Shown: positions 47,306 through 56,543 of the stretch, piece by piece | Position numbering within the stretch: position 1 is the stretch's first letter | Layout: every line of letters starts with the position of its first letter | Origin: VRUE01 sp963699215 | GTDB taxonomy: Bacteria; Actinomycetota; Thermoleophilia; Solirubrobacterales; 70-9 | Assembly (NCBI GenBank): GCA_963699215.1 | Contig: OY969422.1 | Coordinates: 434,001 to 498,000 of the forward strand | Reading direction: 5' to 3' | Length of the DNA stretch: 64,000 nucleotides | Program-made: the position numbers and the translations under genes | The notes under the pieces: generated by a model | Database searches by the model: none | What the model was told of the DNA's origin: nothing | The model's input: only the letters and a program-made list of their open reading frames with translations

Positions 47306-47354
47306 TCGCGCCCGAGCCCTGCGCTGCTGCGAGGGCGGCGACTGGCGAGGCGAC

Positions 47355-48059
47355 CTACGCGATCGGCGTGCCGACGGCGCTGGAGACCTTCCAGGCCCCG
47401 TCTTCGTTCGCCATCGGCATCGCGAGGACGGTGTCGCCGACGCCGGTGTAGATGGCGAAGGCGCGCTCGCCTTCGATCCGCAGCGAGGCGACGTCGGCCT
47501 GCGCCGCCTCGGCCTTCATCGACGGTCCCGCGGCCGGGTTCGTCAATATCTCGAGAATTCCGCCGCAGCTCCTGTCCGCGAGCTGTTTCGCCTGCTCGCC
47601 GAGCGTCTCCAGCGACTCCCTGAAGCTCGCTGAGATGTAGCTGCAGGCGGCATCCCAGTCGCCGGCCGCTCGCGCGTCGAGATAGCTGTGCAGCACGGTG
47701 GCAGCCGCCTCACGTTCGGAGGTATCCGCTTCGTCGCCGAAGTCTTGGACGCTGTTGTCGCCCCCCTTGACCCGGAACTGCTCCGAGCCGCCGCCCGAGT
47801 CGTCGTGCTGCTTGGGAGTGAAGCTGCCCGAGCCTTCCTCATCGCCGGAGTCGGACTTTCCGTCGTCGCCACCGCTTCCCGCTTCGCCCTGCTTCGAGCC
47901 GTCGCCGCTCGACTCGCTCCGAGGCTGCGCCTCGGCGGCGGCTTCGGTCGATGCCGAATCGGAGCTGTCGTCACCTCCACAGGCAGCCAGGCCCAGGGCG
48001 AGCAGCAGCGCGACGACCGCCACGACAAGTGCCCTGGAAACGCTCCTCACGAAGGGCAT
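47355..48059 (-). CDS. lipoprotein with acidic linker and NTF2-like C-terminal domain
   Basis: A 234-residue lipoprotein. The signal VVAVVALLLALGLAAC places the lipid Cys at ~27. An acidic Ser/Gly/Asp-rich linker (~28-95) separates it from a folded domain starting EREAAATVLHSYLDARAAGD, DAACSYISASFRESL and ending AWKVSSAVG. The A-x-G-D-W-x-x-A-C-x-x pattern is typical of NTF2-like lipoprotein domains in actinobacteria. Function unknown. It lies downstream of the surface operon on the same strand, 47 bp after it. Confidence 0.7.
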   Translation of the reverse strand: MPFVRSVSRALVVAVVALLLALGLAACGGDDSSDSASTEAAAEAQPRSESSGDGSKQGEAGSGGDDGKSDSGDEEGSGSFTPKQHDDSGGGSEQFRVKGGDNSVQDFGDEADTSEREAAATVLHSYLDARAAGDWDAACSYISASFRESLETLGEQAKQLADRSCGGILEILTNPAAGPSMKAEAAQADVASLRIEGERAFAIYTGVGDTVLAMPMANEDGAWKVSSAVGTPIA

Positions 48060-48106
48060 TTTAGGGAACGAGACGTTTATCGGCTAAAGCCCGCCTCGAC
48101 CTCCCC

Positions 48107-50860
48107 CTACCGCCCACCCCCGCAGCTGGCCTGCACCAGCGGCTTGGCGTTGAGCCGCTTGCCGTTGTGAGCGCTGAAGGCGGCATTGGCGCGGTGCTTG
48201 CCCTTGCACAGATCGGTCGAGTTGACGATCAGCCCCTTCTTGGCGCCCTGCATCTGCACCACCACTTTGGAGAGGGGTGCGTCTGGCACGTCGGTGAAGG
48301 TGGCCCTGATGCCGCCTGCCTTTGAGTCGATCCTGGCGACCGCTTCGACATCGACGATGCCGTGCAGGTCGGCGACGAAGTCGGGCAGGTTGTGGCTCGA
48401 GGAGCGCAGGTAGACGGGTCCGCTCAAAGGCTCATCCAATAGCGGGCTCCAAGCGGTCGCCTTGCCGTAGATCGCTCCGGGGGGACAGCTCTTGGCGGCG
48501 AACTGCACTCGGGTGCAGATCGTCCTGATGTGTCCCTGGTCGAGGAATGCCGATCTCGGCAGCCTCAAGACCAGTCCCTTTAGGTTTGCGTCTCCGGCTC
48601 TTGGCCTGAAGGTCCCCGATAGGGCCGGGTGAGCGCCTCGCTTGGTGCCGCCCTTCAGCTTCATCGCGAGCTTCGGCTTGAAGCCGAGCAGGGCGCAGTT
48701 GGAAGCCTGGAAGCGATCTGCTCGGGAGTGCGGGGAGTCGTCTAGGGATGAGAAGACGTCTATCCCTCCTCCCCAGATCTCCGCGGTGGTCTGGAATGGA
48801 TCGCAAGAGGTCGGGTTCAAGGTGAAGTCCGGCCGATCTACGTAGACCCTGATGTCCCTGACCTTCAAGGGGATGCCGGCGAGGATGTGGGGCAAGGGGT
48901 CTGAGTGCTCTCCGTCTGCGGTTACGACCCCGGTCCGCGGGTGCAGCTGCAGTGCCTGGCGGGTGACGACGGTGCCGACGTCGAAAGGACCGGCTACCGC
49001 TGGGACGATCGCAGCGACGCTCAAGGGAGCGCCCTTGTAGGGGCCGGCTAGGTAGATCTTGCCCTCGGCGTAGGTGAGGACCTGGCCGACTCCTGCTCCT
49101 CCGAGGACGTGGCCGATCTCAGAGCTTGCGGGGCAGCTTGGAGATGCCTGCTCGGCTTTGCCGCTCTTCGATTTGGCTGCCTCGATCGCTGCGTCTGGGC
49201 ATCTGGTGACCCCGGCGAGCTTGGCGACCATTCCCGGAGGCAAAGTGGCGCTGAACTTGGTCAGGTCCTGGTCTCCGTCGTTCCTGGTCAGGCGCATGTA
49301 GAAGGGGGTGTGGGAGCCGGCGTTGTCGTTGTTGGATCCGGCGCTGAAGGTCGGGCCGAAGGGATCGCTCGTCGGGCAGGGGGCTCCTCCTACTCCCCTG
49401 GTGACTTTGAAGGTCGGGTGCTTGACGATCACTTCGTTCGGGTTCGCGTAGGGGGTAAAGCGGGCCGTGGCGGTGTAGGTGCCGCATCTGGGTGGGGTGA
49501 CGAGGGGAGCTCTGGCTCCCTCGCGGAAGTGCAGGTCGAAGCTCTCCACCGGCAGTTGAGGCAAGTTGTCGAAGGTGGTGATCAGCTGACCCGTCTCCGG
49601 GTCGGGCTCGACCTTGCCGGCGACGTTTACGACGATTCCCTGCTCGGGGATCTTCAGCGTCATATAGAGGGCCAGCAGAGAGCCGAAGCGGTTCTCGTAG
49701 GGCTTGGCCAGGAACAAAGATCCTTCCGCCGTCTCTTCGGTCAGCGGGCTCGTTCCCGTGACGCTGCCGATCTTCGCGGTCTGCGGGCAGCCCTCGTTGG
49801 GCAGCGAGTCGGAGGTCTCCTTGGCGAAATCGGCCTCAGAGCAGACTCCCAGGCCGACGGCCTGGGACGGGTTGGCCGTTATTCCCTCGGGAAGCGTCAC
49901 TTCGGCCTTCTTCATCGCCGAGCCCGCCAGGAGGTTGGGCTGCTCGAAGCCATCGGTGGGGAACTCGAGGTGGACGTCGAGTCCGGTTCCGGTCTCTGCC
50001 TCAGAGCTCGTCGGCGTGATCGCCATCTCGGGCTTGAACTCGACCAGGCCGCAGCCGATGTTGGGGGCCATCGGCGAAACCGCTTCGGATTTCAGCGAGG
50101 GCAGCATGTAGGGGATCGCCTTGAAGCCCATCTCCTGCGGGACCCCACACTGGGTCGGGTTGACCATGTAGGGGACGGGGACCAGGCCGGCGGAGCGTTT
50201 GCCGGTGGGAGTATCGGGGGCCCCGTTGTTGTGGACGGCCTCATAGGCGGTGATCCGCAGAGAGTCGTGGCTTTCGTCTGCCGGCACGCCCCAGAAGGTC
50301 GTGACCGAGGAGAGCAGCGGAACGAAGGAGCTGATCCCCGCGACTCGGGCGGTGACCGCGTAATCCCTCTCGGGGAGCAGTTCGAGATCGATCATGACCG
50401 GGAAGAAATCGGCGATGAAGCCGAAGCGGGCCGGCTCGCCGAAGCGCGGCACCATGTTGTAGACGGGCTCGAGGATGGTGAAGAGGTTGTTTTCCCCGAA
50501 GACCTCGATCTCGGTCACGCCCACCTGAGAGGCCTGCGGACAGCCGGTGTTGTTGGATTTGTCGTTGATGTCGACCGTGGCAAGCTGGGCGGCGGTGCAG
50601 GTGGGTATCGCCGTCGGGTTGCCGAGCAGCCCCGGAGGCAGTTCGAAGAAGAGGTCCTGGCTGGCCGAGTGCAGCTCCCCCTCTGAGTCGGTCTTCAGCC
50701 GCAGCGAGACGGTGAAGTCGGGATGGTCGCCAGCCTGCAGGGTCGAGACATTCGCTCCCGCAGACTCGATCCCGTATTCGCTCGGGTCGGCCTGGGCGGT
50801 CGTGGCTGCGAGCGCGACGCTCGCGAGGGTGGCGGCGAGGGCCGCGGTGAGGCGCTTCAT
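48107..50860 (-). CDS. large secreted protein, function unknown
   Basis: A 917-residue exported protein. The signal peptide is LTAALAATLASVALAATTAQA. The mature chain alternates beta-rich blocks with recurring elements such as GNPTAIPTCTAAQLATVD, CPQASQVGV, CPQTAKIGSVTG and SCPASSEIGHVLGGA. These recur roughly every 200-250 residues, so the protein looks built of related modules, each with a C-P-x-x-S/T-x-I/V-G motif. No catalytic residues are recognised. ATG at 50860 has GGAGGGT upstream and overlaps the stop of the preceding 1527-residue gene (ATGA). Confidence 0.72.
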   Translation of the reverse strand: MKRLTAALAATLASVALAATTAQADPSEYGIESAGANVSTLQAGDHPDFTVSLRLKTDSEGELHSASQDLFFELPPGLLGNPTAIPTCTAAQLATVDINDKSNNTGCPQASQVGVTEIEVFGENNLFTILEPVYNMVPRFGEPARFGFIADFFPVMIDLELLPERDYAVTARVAGISSFVPLLSSVTTFWGVPADESHDSLRITAYEAVHNNGAPDTPTGKRSAGLVPVPYMVNPTQCGVPQEMGFKAIPYMLPSLKSEAVSPMAPNIGCGLVEFKPEMAITPTSSEAETGTGLDVHLEFPTDGFEQPNLLAGSAMKKAEVTLPEGITANPSQAVGLGVCSEADFAKETSDSLPNEGCPQTAKIGSVTGTSPLTEETAEGSLFLAKPYENRFGSLLALYMTLKIPEQGIVVNVAGKVEPDPETGQLITTFDNLPQLPVESFDLHFREGARAPLVTPPRCGTYTATARFTPYANPNEVIVKHPTFKVTRGVGGAPCPTSDPFGPTFSAGSNNDNAGSHTPFYMRLTRNDGDQDLTKFSATLPPGMVAKLAGVTRCPDAAIEAAKSKSGKAEQASPSCPASSEIGHVLGGAGVGQVLTYAEGKIYLAGPYKGAPLSVAAIVPAVAGPFDVGTVVTRQALQLHPRTGVVTADGEHSDPLPHILAGIPLKVRDIRVYVDRPDFTLNPTSCDPFQTTAEIWGGGIDVFSSLDDSPHSRADRFQASNCALLGFKPKLAMKLKGGTKRGAHPALSGTFRPRAGDANLKGLVLRLPRSAFLDQGHIRTICTRVQFAAKSCPPGAIYGKATAWSPLLDEPLSGPVYLRSSSHNLPDFVADLHGIVDVEAVARIDSKAGGIRATFTDVPDAPLSKVVVQMQGAKKGLIVNSTDLCKGKHRANAAFSAHNGKRLNAKPLVQASCGGGR

Positions 50861-53800
50861 CGTGCGACCCTCCTGTCGTTGTGGCGTTTGCGCTGGGCTT
50901 TCTTCGTCTGGCGCTTGACGCAGCGGGTCTTGCCGGCGCGCCTGACCTTGCGCTTGCCTTTCGGGCAGCGCGATTTGGTTGCCTGCTTGGGGTTGCCCGG
51001 GCCGACGTGGCTGGAGGTGGCCGGGGTGGCGTCGTCGGGTGCCTGGACCGCCGGCTGGCAGGCTTCGCCGAGGCAATCTCCGGGGGGCGCCTGCGGCGGC
51101 GGGAAGCCGCCGCCGACCCTGGCGTCATAGACCGAGGGCGTCTTGTCGGGGTCCTGGGCCACCAGGCTGTCGCCACTCAAGAAGAAGACGTCTGAGCCGT
51201 CGGGAGTCATCGCGTAGAGGTAGTCGTCTTCGCTGCTCCTACCGCCCGAGATCAGCGCCAGGCAGCCGGCGACACGTTTGCAACCGGTCTCCCCCTGCGC
51301 CCGCCACCCATAGACGTCCTGCAGCCCGTCTATGTCATGGGTGACGAGGCGATCGGCGCTCTGGAAGAAGACCCGTTTCCCGTCTTCGGTGACGTTGGCG
51401 ATCTGGGCGATCGCGTTGACGGGCGGGATGGGGTTGGTCTGAGACTGGGTGCTGGCCTCGCTCTCGAGCCTGGCATCGGAGACAGCCGGAGCGCCGGTCG
51501 GGTTGCAGGAGAGGCAGCTGAGGCCCTCGCCCAGTTCGGCCGTGGCGTCGTAGCGGAAGATCTGGATGTGGCCGTCGCCCTCGTAGCCGGTCAGGTCCTC
51601 GCTCGACTGGAAGACGAGCACAGTGCCGTCTGGGGTGGTGCGGGAGGCATCGTTGGCGAGGCCGATGAGACCACCGGGGTCTGGACTGAGGACATCGCTC
51701 ACCCACTTCCCGAGTCCCTGCGCAGCGCCCCCGAGATCAAGTGCGCTGACAGTGGCGATGTATCTGACCGCCGCACCGTCCCAGGCATAGAGGTTCTCCT
51801 CCCCCGCCTGCGCTTTGGCGCCGTGTCCGTTTTCTTCTTCTTCGGTCAGCACGACCGGCGAGACGAAGTAGACGTGGGAACCGTCGGCAGAGACGTTGAC
51901 CAGGGTCGAGTCCCCGCCCGAGCCGATCTGGATCGGTTCCTCAGCCTCGATGTCGAGGGCGAAGATGTCTCCGCCCAGGAGGTAGAAGAGGCGCGAGCCG
52001 TCTCGGGAGAGCCCGCCGAAAGTGCTGGGCAGGCCCGGGGCGGAGGCGGTGACTATGGGCTTCTGGTTGACGTAGCGAGCGGCGCTGAGTGCGATGACGC
52101 TGCCGCCGGCGTTGGTCGCGGTGACCATGCACTGGACCACGGTTTCGCGATCTGCGGCGGTTAGGGCGTGGGTCGATGCGGTCTCACCGCCGATCGGGGT
52201 GCCGTTGCGCAGCCACTGGAAGGCGAAGGTGGGGCTGTTTTGCCAGCTTCCTTCCGAGCAGGTGAGGGTGTTGCCGACGGCCGTGACCCCGCTCAGCCCA
52301 GCTGCGTCCTGGAGCTGGGGCGGGGCAGTCCCGGGGGGCGGCCCGACGAGCGCAGGGGCGCTCATGCGCTGCTCGGTCCCATCGGCGTTGGTCGCGCTCA
52401 CCCGGCACTGCAGCGAGGCGCTCGCGTCGGCTGCCGCCACGGTGTATTCGCTGCTGGTGGCGCCGCCGATCGGGGTGGCGTTGCGCAGCCACTGGAAGGA
52501 GATCGTGGGGCTGTTTTCCCAGGTTCCTTCCGAGCAGCTGAGCTGATCGCCTTCGAGCGGCGCTTCGCCTGGGTTGGAGACGTTGGCGATCGTCGGGGGG
52601 CCGCCGCTCAGGCTCGGCGGTTTGGGCACGTCGACTTCGCGGGCGCCGGAGAAGGCGATAGCGGTGGCGCCGCCGCTGGTGGCGGCGATCGAGCACTGCA
52701 GCAGGGTGTGTTCGTCTGCCGCTTGGACTTCGTATTCGCTCGCTTCGGCACCGGCGATCGGGGTGGCGTTGCGATACCACTGGAAGGAGAAGGAGGGGTT
52801 GGCGCTCCAGGTGCCGGTCTCGCACGCGAGATCGGTTCCCGGGGTCGGGTTTGCCGGCAGCTCCGGCAGGGAGCCCGAGAGGCGCGGCGGCGCCATGCCC
52901 GAGATCGGCTGCTCGACGAGCAGAGGTGAGCTCACGTCGGTGCTGGCGCCTTCTGCGTTTGCGGCGCTCGCCCGGCACTGCAGCAGGGTCGCGGTGTCTT
53001 CGGCCACCGGGGTATAGGAGGAAGAGGTGGCGCCGCCGATCGGGGTGGCGTTGCGAAGCCACTGGTAGCTCGGCGTAGCGCCCGCCAGTTTCGAGCCCGC
53101 GTCACACTGCAGCGGCTCATCGATCAGCGCCTGGGGGACCCCATCGACGGTGGTGGCGTTGTCGCGACGCACGTAGAGGGTGTCGGCTTCAAAGGCGACG
53201 GTGCTGCCGTCGGCCGACACACCCCGGTAGAAGACGCCGCCCGGCGGGGTGACGTCGCCCGGCAGAAGCGAGACGCAGCGGGTCTCCCCGCCCGGAGTGC
53301 GGTCGTAGATCGTGGGTTTGCCGGTCGGCGACCCGCAGGGCTCGAGCTGCTGTGCAATGGCGCTGTTGTTTGGCTTGTTCTCGAATATGACGTGATCGCC
53401 GCCGGGGCCGATCCACCTGCCGATAGCCCGTGGTTCGAAGCCGAGGCTGCCGCAGCCGATCAATTCGAAGCGGCCTTCAGGCTCCGCTGCCGGGGCACAG
53501 TTCGGGCTGGGTTCGGTGCCCGCGGGCACACGCAGGTACGTAGTACGGCCGCCCGTAGCGCCGGTGTTGGGGTTGGCGAGGCTGCCGTTGGCGCCCTCGG
53601 CGGTCCAGAACGCGTAGAGGTGATCGGGAGAAATGCCGCCAGGAACTGGCTTCGCCGCCTGCACACCCGAGAGGCCGGTGAAGTGGCTCTGCCAGCCACC
53701 GAGCGGGTTGCGCTGCGACTCGAAGGTGTCCTGGTAGCCGCCGCCGCCGATGCCAGGCAGCGAGCCGCTGACAGTGCCGAAGACGAGACTCTCGCCATCG

Positions 53801-55440
53801 GGGGAGGCCATTACGGTGCTGAAGCCGCCGCCGCCGAAGCCGGCGCCGAGCGTACCCATCGTCGGGATGTGGCTGTTGGTATCGGCTGGGGTGACGAGCT
53901 CATAGGCGCGCTCGTCCGGTAGGTCCGTCGGGGTGAGGGGGAAGGTGGAAAAGCGCGCGTCTTCGCCTTCCCCTCCGGGATTGCCCTCGCCCACGGTGAG
54001 GCACACGGGTTCGGCTTCTTCGTCTTCGCAGTTGGAGGCGAGGAGGCGGAAGCGGTAGGCGGTGTCGGGATCGAGATCCGAGATCGGCTCGGAGACCGAG
54101 ACGAACGCGCCACCTGGGCTCAGAGCGGCATCCGGCACCGGGACGCTGGTCGCGTTGACATAGCCGGTTTCTTCGAAGTCGGCCTCGCTCGTATATTCGA
54201 AGCGATAGGAGGTCTCGAGCCCTTTCGGGTTGACCTCCGCCTTCAGCACCGCTTCGGTCTCGGTGACCCCACCCGTGGCCTGGTTGCGAATCTGGGGCGG
54301 GCCGATCAGCTTCGGCTCGAAAGCGAACAGGTGGGAGTTGGAGGCTTTGGTGCCAGAGGTGACGTAGACGTAGCCTTCGTTGGGACTGTCGTAGCCCGCT
54401 TCGCCTTCGACCAGCGGGGCATCGACCACGATCTCACCCATGGGCACAAGCGATTTCAGGGCCGGCGGATCCTCCGGCAACCGACCGACGTACCCGCATT
54501 CTTCGCCTTCGACCGCAAACTGATCTATGGCGCCCTTGTGCATGTTGTACACGTAGAGGTCGCCGTTTGACTGATCGACCGCGGGGGTCGCACCGAGGCC
54601 GAAGTCGAACGGTTCGAACCCTTCGCCTTCGCTCGCCGGGACACCGTCGATCTCGCACTTCACATGGCCGTCCGTACCGTCGAGGACGAAGACCTTGTTG
54701 AGAGGGGTGCCCTGGTGCGGAACAGTGGTGACGTAGATATCCTGATTCGCACCATAGACAGCGGCGTGGGTGAACGAACGTCCTGGAGCGGGCAAGGCAA
54801 CGTCTTCATCGATCAACGTGGAGCCTTCCGCGGCAGAGCCGTACTCTTCGATCTGACAACTATGCCCGATGTAGAGATGGTCATCGGAGGGGTCGATTGA
54901 GACTGAAGCCGCCCTCGTGCAGTTGCCGACCCCACTGAATGCGATCGAGTTCGCCAACGAGTAGCTGGTCGTCTCGGTGGGTGGAAAGGAATCGGGCTCA
55001 TAGATAGCGACATGGAAAGGACCGGAAAAGCCCCCCCCATGGCTGTCTATCTCCGTCACGTAGAGGTTTCCCTCCGAGTCGACGGCGAGCCTGCAGGGCT
55101 GGAACCCGTCCGGGATCTCGACCACGAACCTGCCTTCCGAGTCGAAGACGTCGATCCGCCCGTCGGGGCCTTCGCCGTCGTTGTTGGTGGCGGGAGTCGC
55201 GACGTAGACGTAGCCGTGACGGTCGGTGGCGGCCCCGCACGGCGCCTCGAAGCCTTTCGCCGGGTGGTTCGGGCCCGGATCGGGGACCGAGTCTTCGGCG
55301 GAGACGGCAGTGCTGCCGGTCAGCGAGAGGACCGGGTCGTAGAGGTGCTCTTCGGCCGCCTGGGCGGACGTGGCGGCGAAGAGAGTCAGCGCCGCGATCG
55401 TGCAGACGATGACTTGTGACTTCTTCCCGTTGGATCCCAT
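50857..55440 (-). CDS. giant secreted beta-propeller protein with inserted Ig-like array
   Basis: A 1527-residue exported protein. Signal: QVIVCTIAALTLFAATSAQA. Residues ~40-375 form NHL-like propeller repeats (GYVYVATPATNNDGEGPDGR, GNLYVTEIDSHGG). Residues ~380-480 are fibronectin-III-like (SYRFEYTSEADF, YRFRLLASN). A second WD40/PD40-like propeller begins near 510, is interrupted at ~770-1125 by four Ig-like units each with QWLRNATPIGG or QWYRNATPI and LQC, and resumes to ~1430 (SADGSHVYFVSP; TEDGKRVFFQS). A basic Cys tail (CPKGKRKVRRAGKTRCVKRQ) ends it. A surface or matrix role is inferred. Confidence 0.82.
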   Translation of the reverse strand: MGSNGKKSQVIVCTIAALTLFAATSAQAAEEHLYDPVLSLTGSTAVSAEDSVPDPGPNHPAKGFEAPCGAATDRHGYVYVATPATNNDGEGPDGRIDVFDSEGRFVVEIPDGFQPCRLAVDSEGNLYVTEIDSHGGGFSGPFHVAIYEPDSFPPTETTSYSLANSIAFSGVGNCTRAASVSIDPSDDHLYIGHSCQIEEYGSAAEGSTLIDEDVALPAPGRSFTHAAVYGANQDIYVTTVPHQGTPLNKVFVLDGTDGHVKCEIDGVPASEGEGFEPFDFGLGATPAVDQSNGDLYVYNMHKGAIDQFAVEGEECGYVGRLPEDPPALKSLVPMGEIVVDAPLVEGEAGYDSPNEGYVYVTSGTKASNSHLFAFEPKLIGPPQIRNQATGGVTETEAVLKAEVNPKGLETSYRFEYTSEADFEETGYVNATSVPVPDAALSPGGAFVSVSEPISDLDPDTAYRFRLLASNCEDEEAEPVCLTVGEGNPGGEGEDARFSTFPLTPTDLPDERAYELVTPADTNSHIPTMGTLGAGFGGGGFSTVMASPDGESLVFGTVSGSLPGIGGGGYQDTFESQRNPLGGWQSHFTGLSGVQAAKPVPGGISPDHLYAFWTAEGANGSLANPNTGATGGRTTYLRVPAGTEPSPNCAPAAEPEGRFELIGCGSLGFEPRAIGRWIGPGGDHVIFENKPNNSAIAQQLEPCGSPTGKPTIYDRTPGGETRCVSLLPGDVTPPGGVFYRGVSADGSTVAFEADTLYVRRDNATTVDGVPQALIDEPLQCDAGSKLAGATPSYQWLRNATPIGGATSSSYTPVAEDTATLLQCRASAANAEGASTDVSSPLLVEQPISGMAPPRLSGSLPELPANPTPGTDLACETGTWSANPSFSFQWYRNATPIAGAEASEYEVQAADEHTLLQCSIAATSGGATAIAFSGAREVDVPKPPSLSGGPPTIANVSNPGEAPLEGDQLSCSEGTWENSPTISFQWLRNATPIGGATSSEYTVAAADASASLQCRVSATNADGTEQRMSAPALVGPPPGTAPPQLQDAAGLSGVTAVGNTLTCSEGSWQNSPTFAFQWLRNGTPIGGETASTHALTAADRETVVQCMVTATNAGGSVIALSAARYVNQKPIVTASAPGLPSTFGGLSRDGSRLFYLLGGDIFALDIEAEEPIQIGSGGDSTLVNVSADGSHVYFVSPVVLTEEEENGHGAKAQAGEENLYAWDGAAVRYIATVSALDLGGAAQGLGKWVSDVLSPDPGGLIGLANDASRTTPDGTVLVFQSSEDLTGYEGDGHIQIFRYDATAELGEGLSCLSCNPTGAPAVSDARLESEASTQSQTNPIPPVNAIAQIANVTEDGKRVFFQSADRLVTHDIDGLQDVYGWRAQGETGCKRVAGCLALISGGRSSEDDYLYAMTPDGSDVFFLSGDSLVAQDPDKTPSVYDARVGGGFPPPQAPPGDCLGEACQPAVQAPDDATPATSSHVGPGNPKQATKSRCPKGKRKVRRAGKTRCVKRQTKKAQRKRHNDRRVAR
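52188..53065 (-). repeat. tandem ~283-bp repeats encoding Ig-like units
   Basis: GATCGGGGTGGCGTTGCG with small variations recurs near 52193, 52476, 52759 and 53039, each followed by a similar CCACTGGAAG or CCACTGGTAG block. Period ~283 bp. These encode the N-A-T-P-I-G/A-G segment of the four Ig-like units and provide substrate for recombination that could change unit number. Confidence 0.75.
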
Positions 55441-55521
55441 CTCGCTCTCTCCTGTTCCTTTACCTGACGGAGCGTTGCCCCGGACGATCGGAAGGCCGTC
55501 CGGGGCAGCGCCCCAAGTGCG

Positions 55522-56313
55522 CTAGTTGCTGGTTACCGCCCAAGACCCAAAGCCGACCGATCCGGGCACACCTCCGGAGAAGAACGCCGTGACCCCCCCG
55601 GTTCCCGAGGCGATCCCCGATGCGGTTGGACCAAGGCTGCCGGCTACGTTAAGCGTGTAGACGCACGTGTTGCCTTCTTTGGCTTCCGGTTCGGTGGCGG
55701 AGCCAGGACACTCTTCGGCGAATACTTCGCCTTCTTTGCCTTCTGCGATGTAGTGAAACCCCCCAGTCACTGGAGTGGAATTGGACAGCGGGAACGGGAA
55801 GCTGATCGGCGCGGCGGCGAATTCAAGGGCACCCACGGTGGCGGCCCAAACCCCAATCAGAGTCTCCCCTTTGGGCAGCGTTTCGAGCAGCGGTCCGGGT
55901 TCGCCCTGCTGGCCTTTTTTGCCGTTGCAGACAAGAGCGGCGGGGCTGGCCGATTTCACTTCGACGCCCCCTTCGGTGCAGCTGCCTTTGGTGCCGGCGA
56001 AGGTCGCGGTCGTGGCGCTGGTCCCGTTGGTTCCGTTAGTACCGTTAGTACCGTCTTTGCCGTTGGAGCCAGCCCCGCCGGTGTCGCCCTTGGCGCCGTT
56101 AGCGCCAGCGGGGCCCACCGGGCCGGCCGGTCCCGCCGGGCCGGTTTTGCCGCGTGGGCCCCTCGGGCCCGGTTTGCCTTTGGCGGAAGCGGTGGCCTTG
56201 CCTCCGCCGTTGTCGTTATTGGCGGCGTAGGCGCCGCCAAGCATTGCGAAGACGAGGGCGATCACCGAGATCGCGCCCGGGATGCCGAAGCGGTTGCGTA
56301 GTGGCGAGAACAT
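55522..56313 (-). CDS. collagen-like surface protein
   Basis: A 263-residue protein. An N-terminal hydrophobic segment (GAISVIALVFAMLGGAYAA) is a signal or anchor. Residues ~45-97 are about 17 Gly-x-y triplets (GKPGPRGPRGKTGPAGPAGP and GTNGTNGTNGT), and a shorter GQQGEPG segment follows at ~133. The C-terminal ~125 residues form a globular domain with two cysteines, ending in WAVTSN. Such collagen-like proteins with this N-terminus (RNRFGIPGAISVIALVFAML) are frequent in Solirubrobacterales. It heads the three-gene surface operon; 81 bp separate it from the next gene. Confidence 0.85.
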   Translation of the reverse strand: MFSPLRNRFGIPGAISVIALVFAMLGGAYAANNDNGGGKATASAKGKPGPRGPRGKTGPAGPAGPVGPAGANGAKGDTGGAGSNGKDGTNGTNGTNGTSATTATFAGTKGSCTEGGVEVKSASPAALVCNGKKGQQGEPGPLLETLPKGETLIGVWAATVGALEFAAAPISFPFPLSNSTPVTGGFHYIAEGKEGEVFAEECPGSATEPEAKEGNTCVYTLNVAGSLGPTASGIASGTGGVTAFFSGGVPGSVGFGSWAVTSN

Positions 56314-56468
56314 TTCGAATCTCTCTCCTTGTCCCTGAGCCCCTCTGCCTGCCGCTTCCCTGGGCGGCCCCTGTGGCGGACTCGGTTATTGGTCCCTGTT
56401 CGCCGCCCCGGTTCGCTAAACAAGCCCGTTCCTTGGACTAACACTCGCGTTCCCAAACGACTGGCGCA

Positions 56469-56498
56469 AGGATAAACATACGAGTATGGAATTGTCAA
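56469..56498 (-). promoter_or_regulatory. promoter of the collagen-like surface operon
   Basis: On the minus strand a perfect -35 TTGACA (56493-56498) and -10 TATCCT (56469-56474) are separated by 18 bp. The start point would lie near 56462, giving a 5' leader of about 150 nt. The surroundings are AT-rich compared with the genes. Confidence 0.55.
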
Positions 56499-56543
56499 GG
56501 AACGAGAGCGGTATACGGCCGGTTAGCGGTTAGGATCGGAGCA

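Noticed and set aside
49109..50686. 525-residue plus-strand reading frame
   Set aside because: Shadow of the 917-residue secreted protein gene; no family motif, and the minus-strand frame has a signal peptide and coupled start.
52188..53065. Tandem repeats considered as a CRISPR-like or integron array
   Set aside because: The repeats are in frame, encode Ig-like protein units and have a protein-domain period of ~283 bp.
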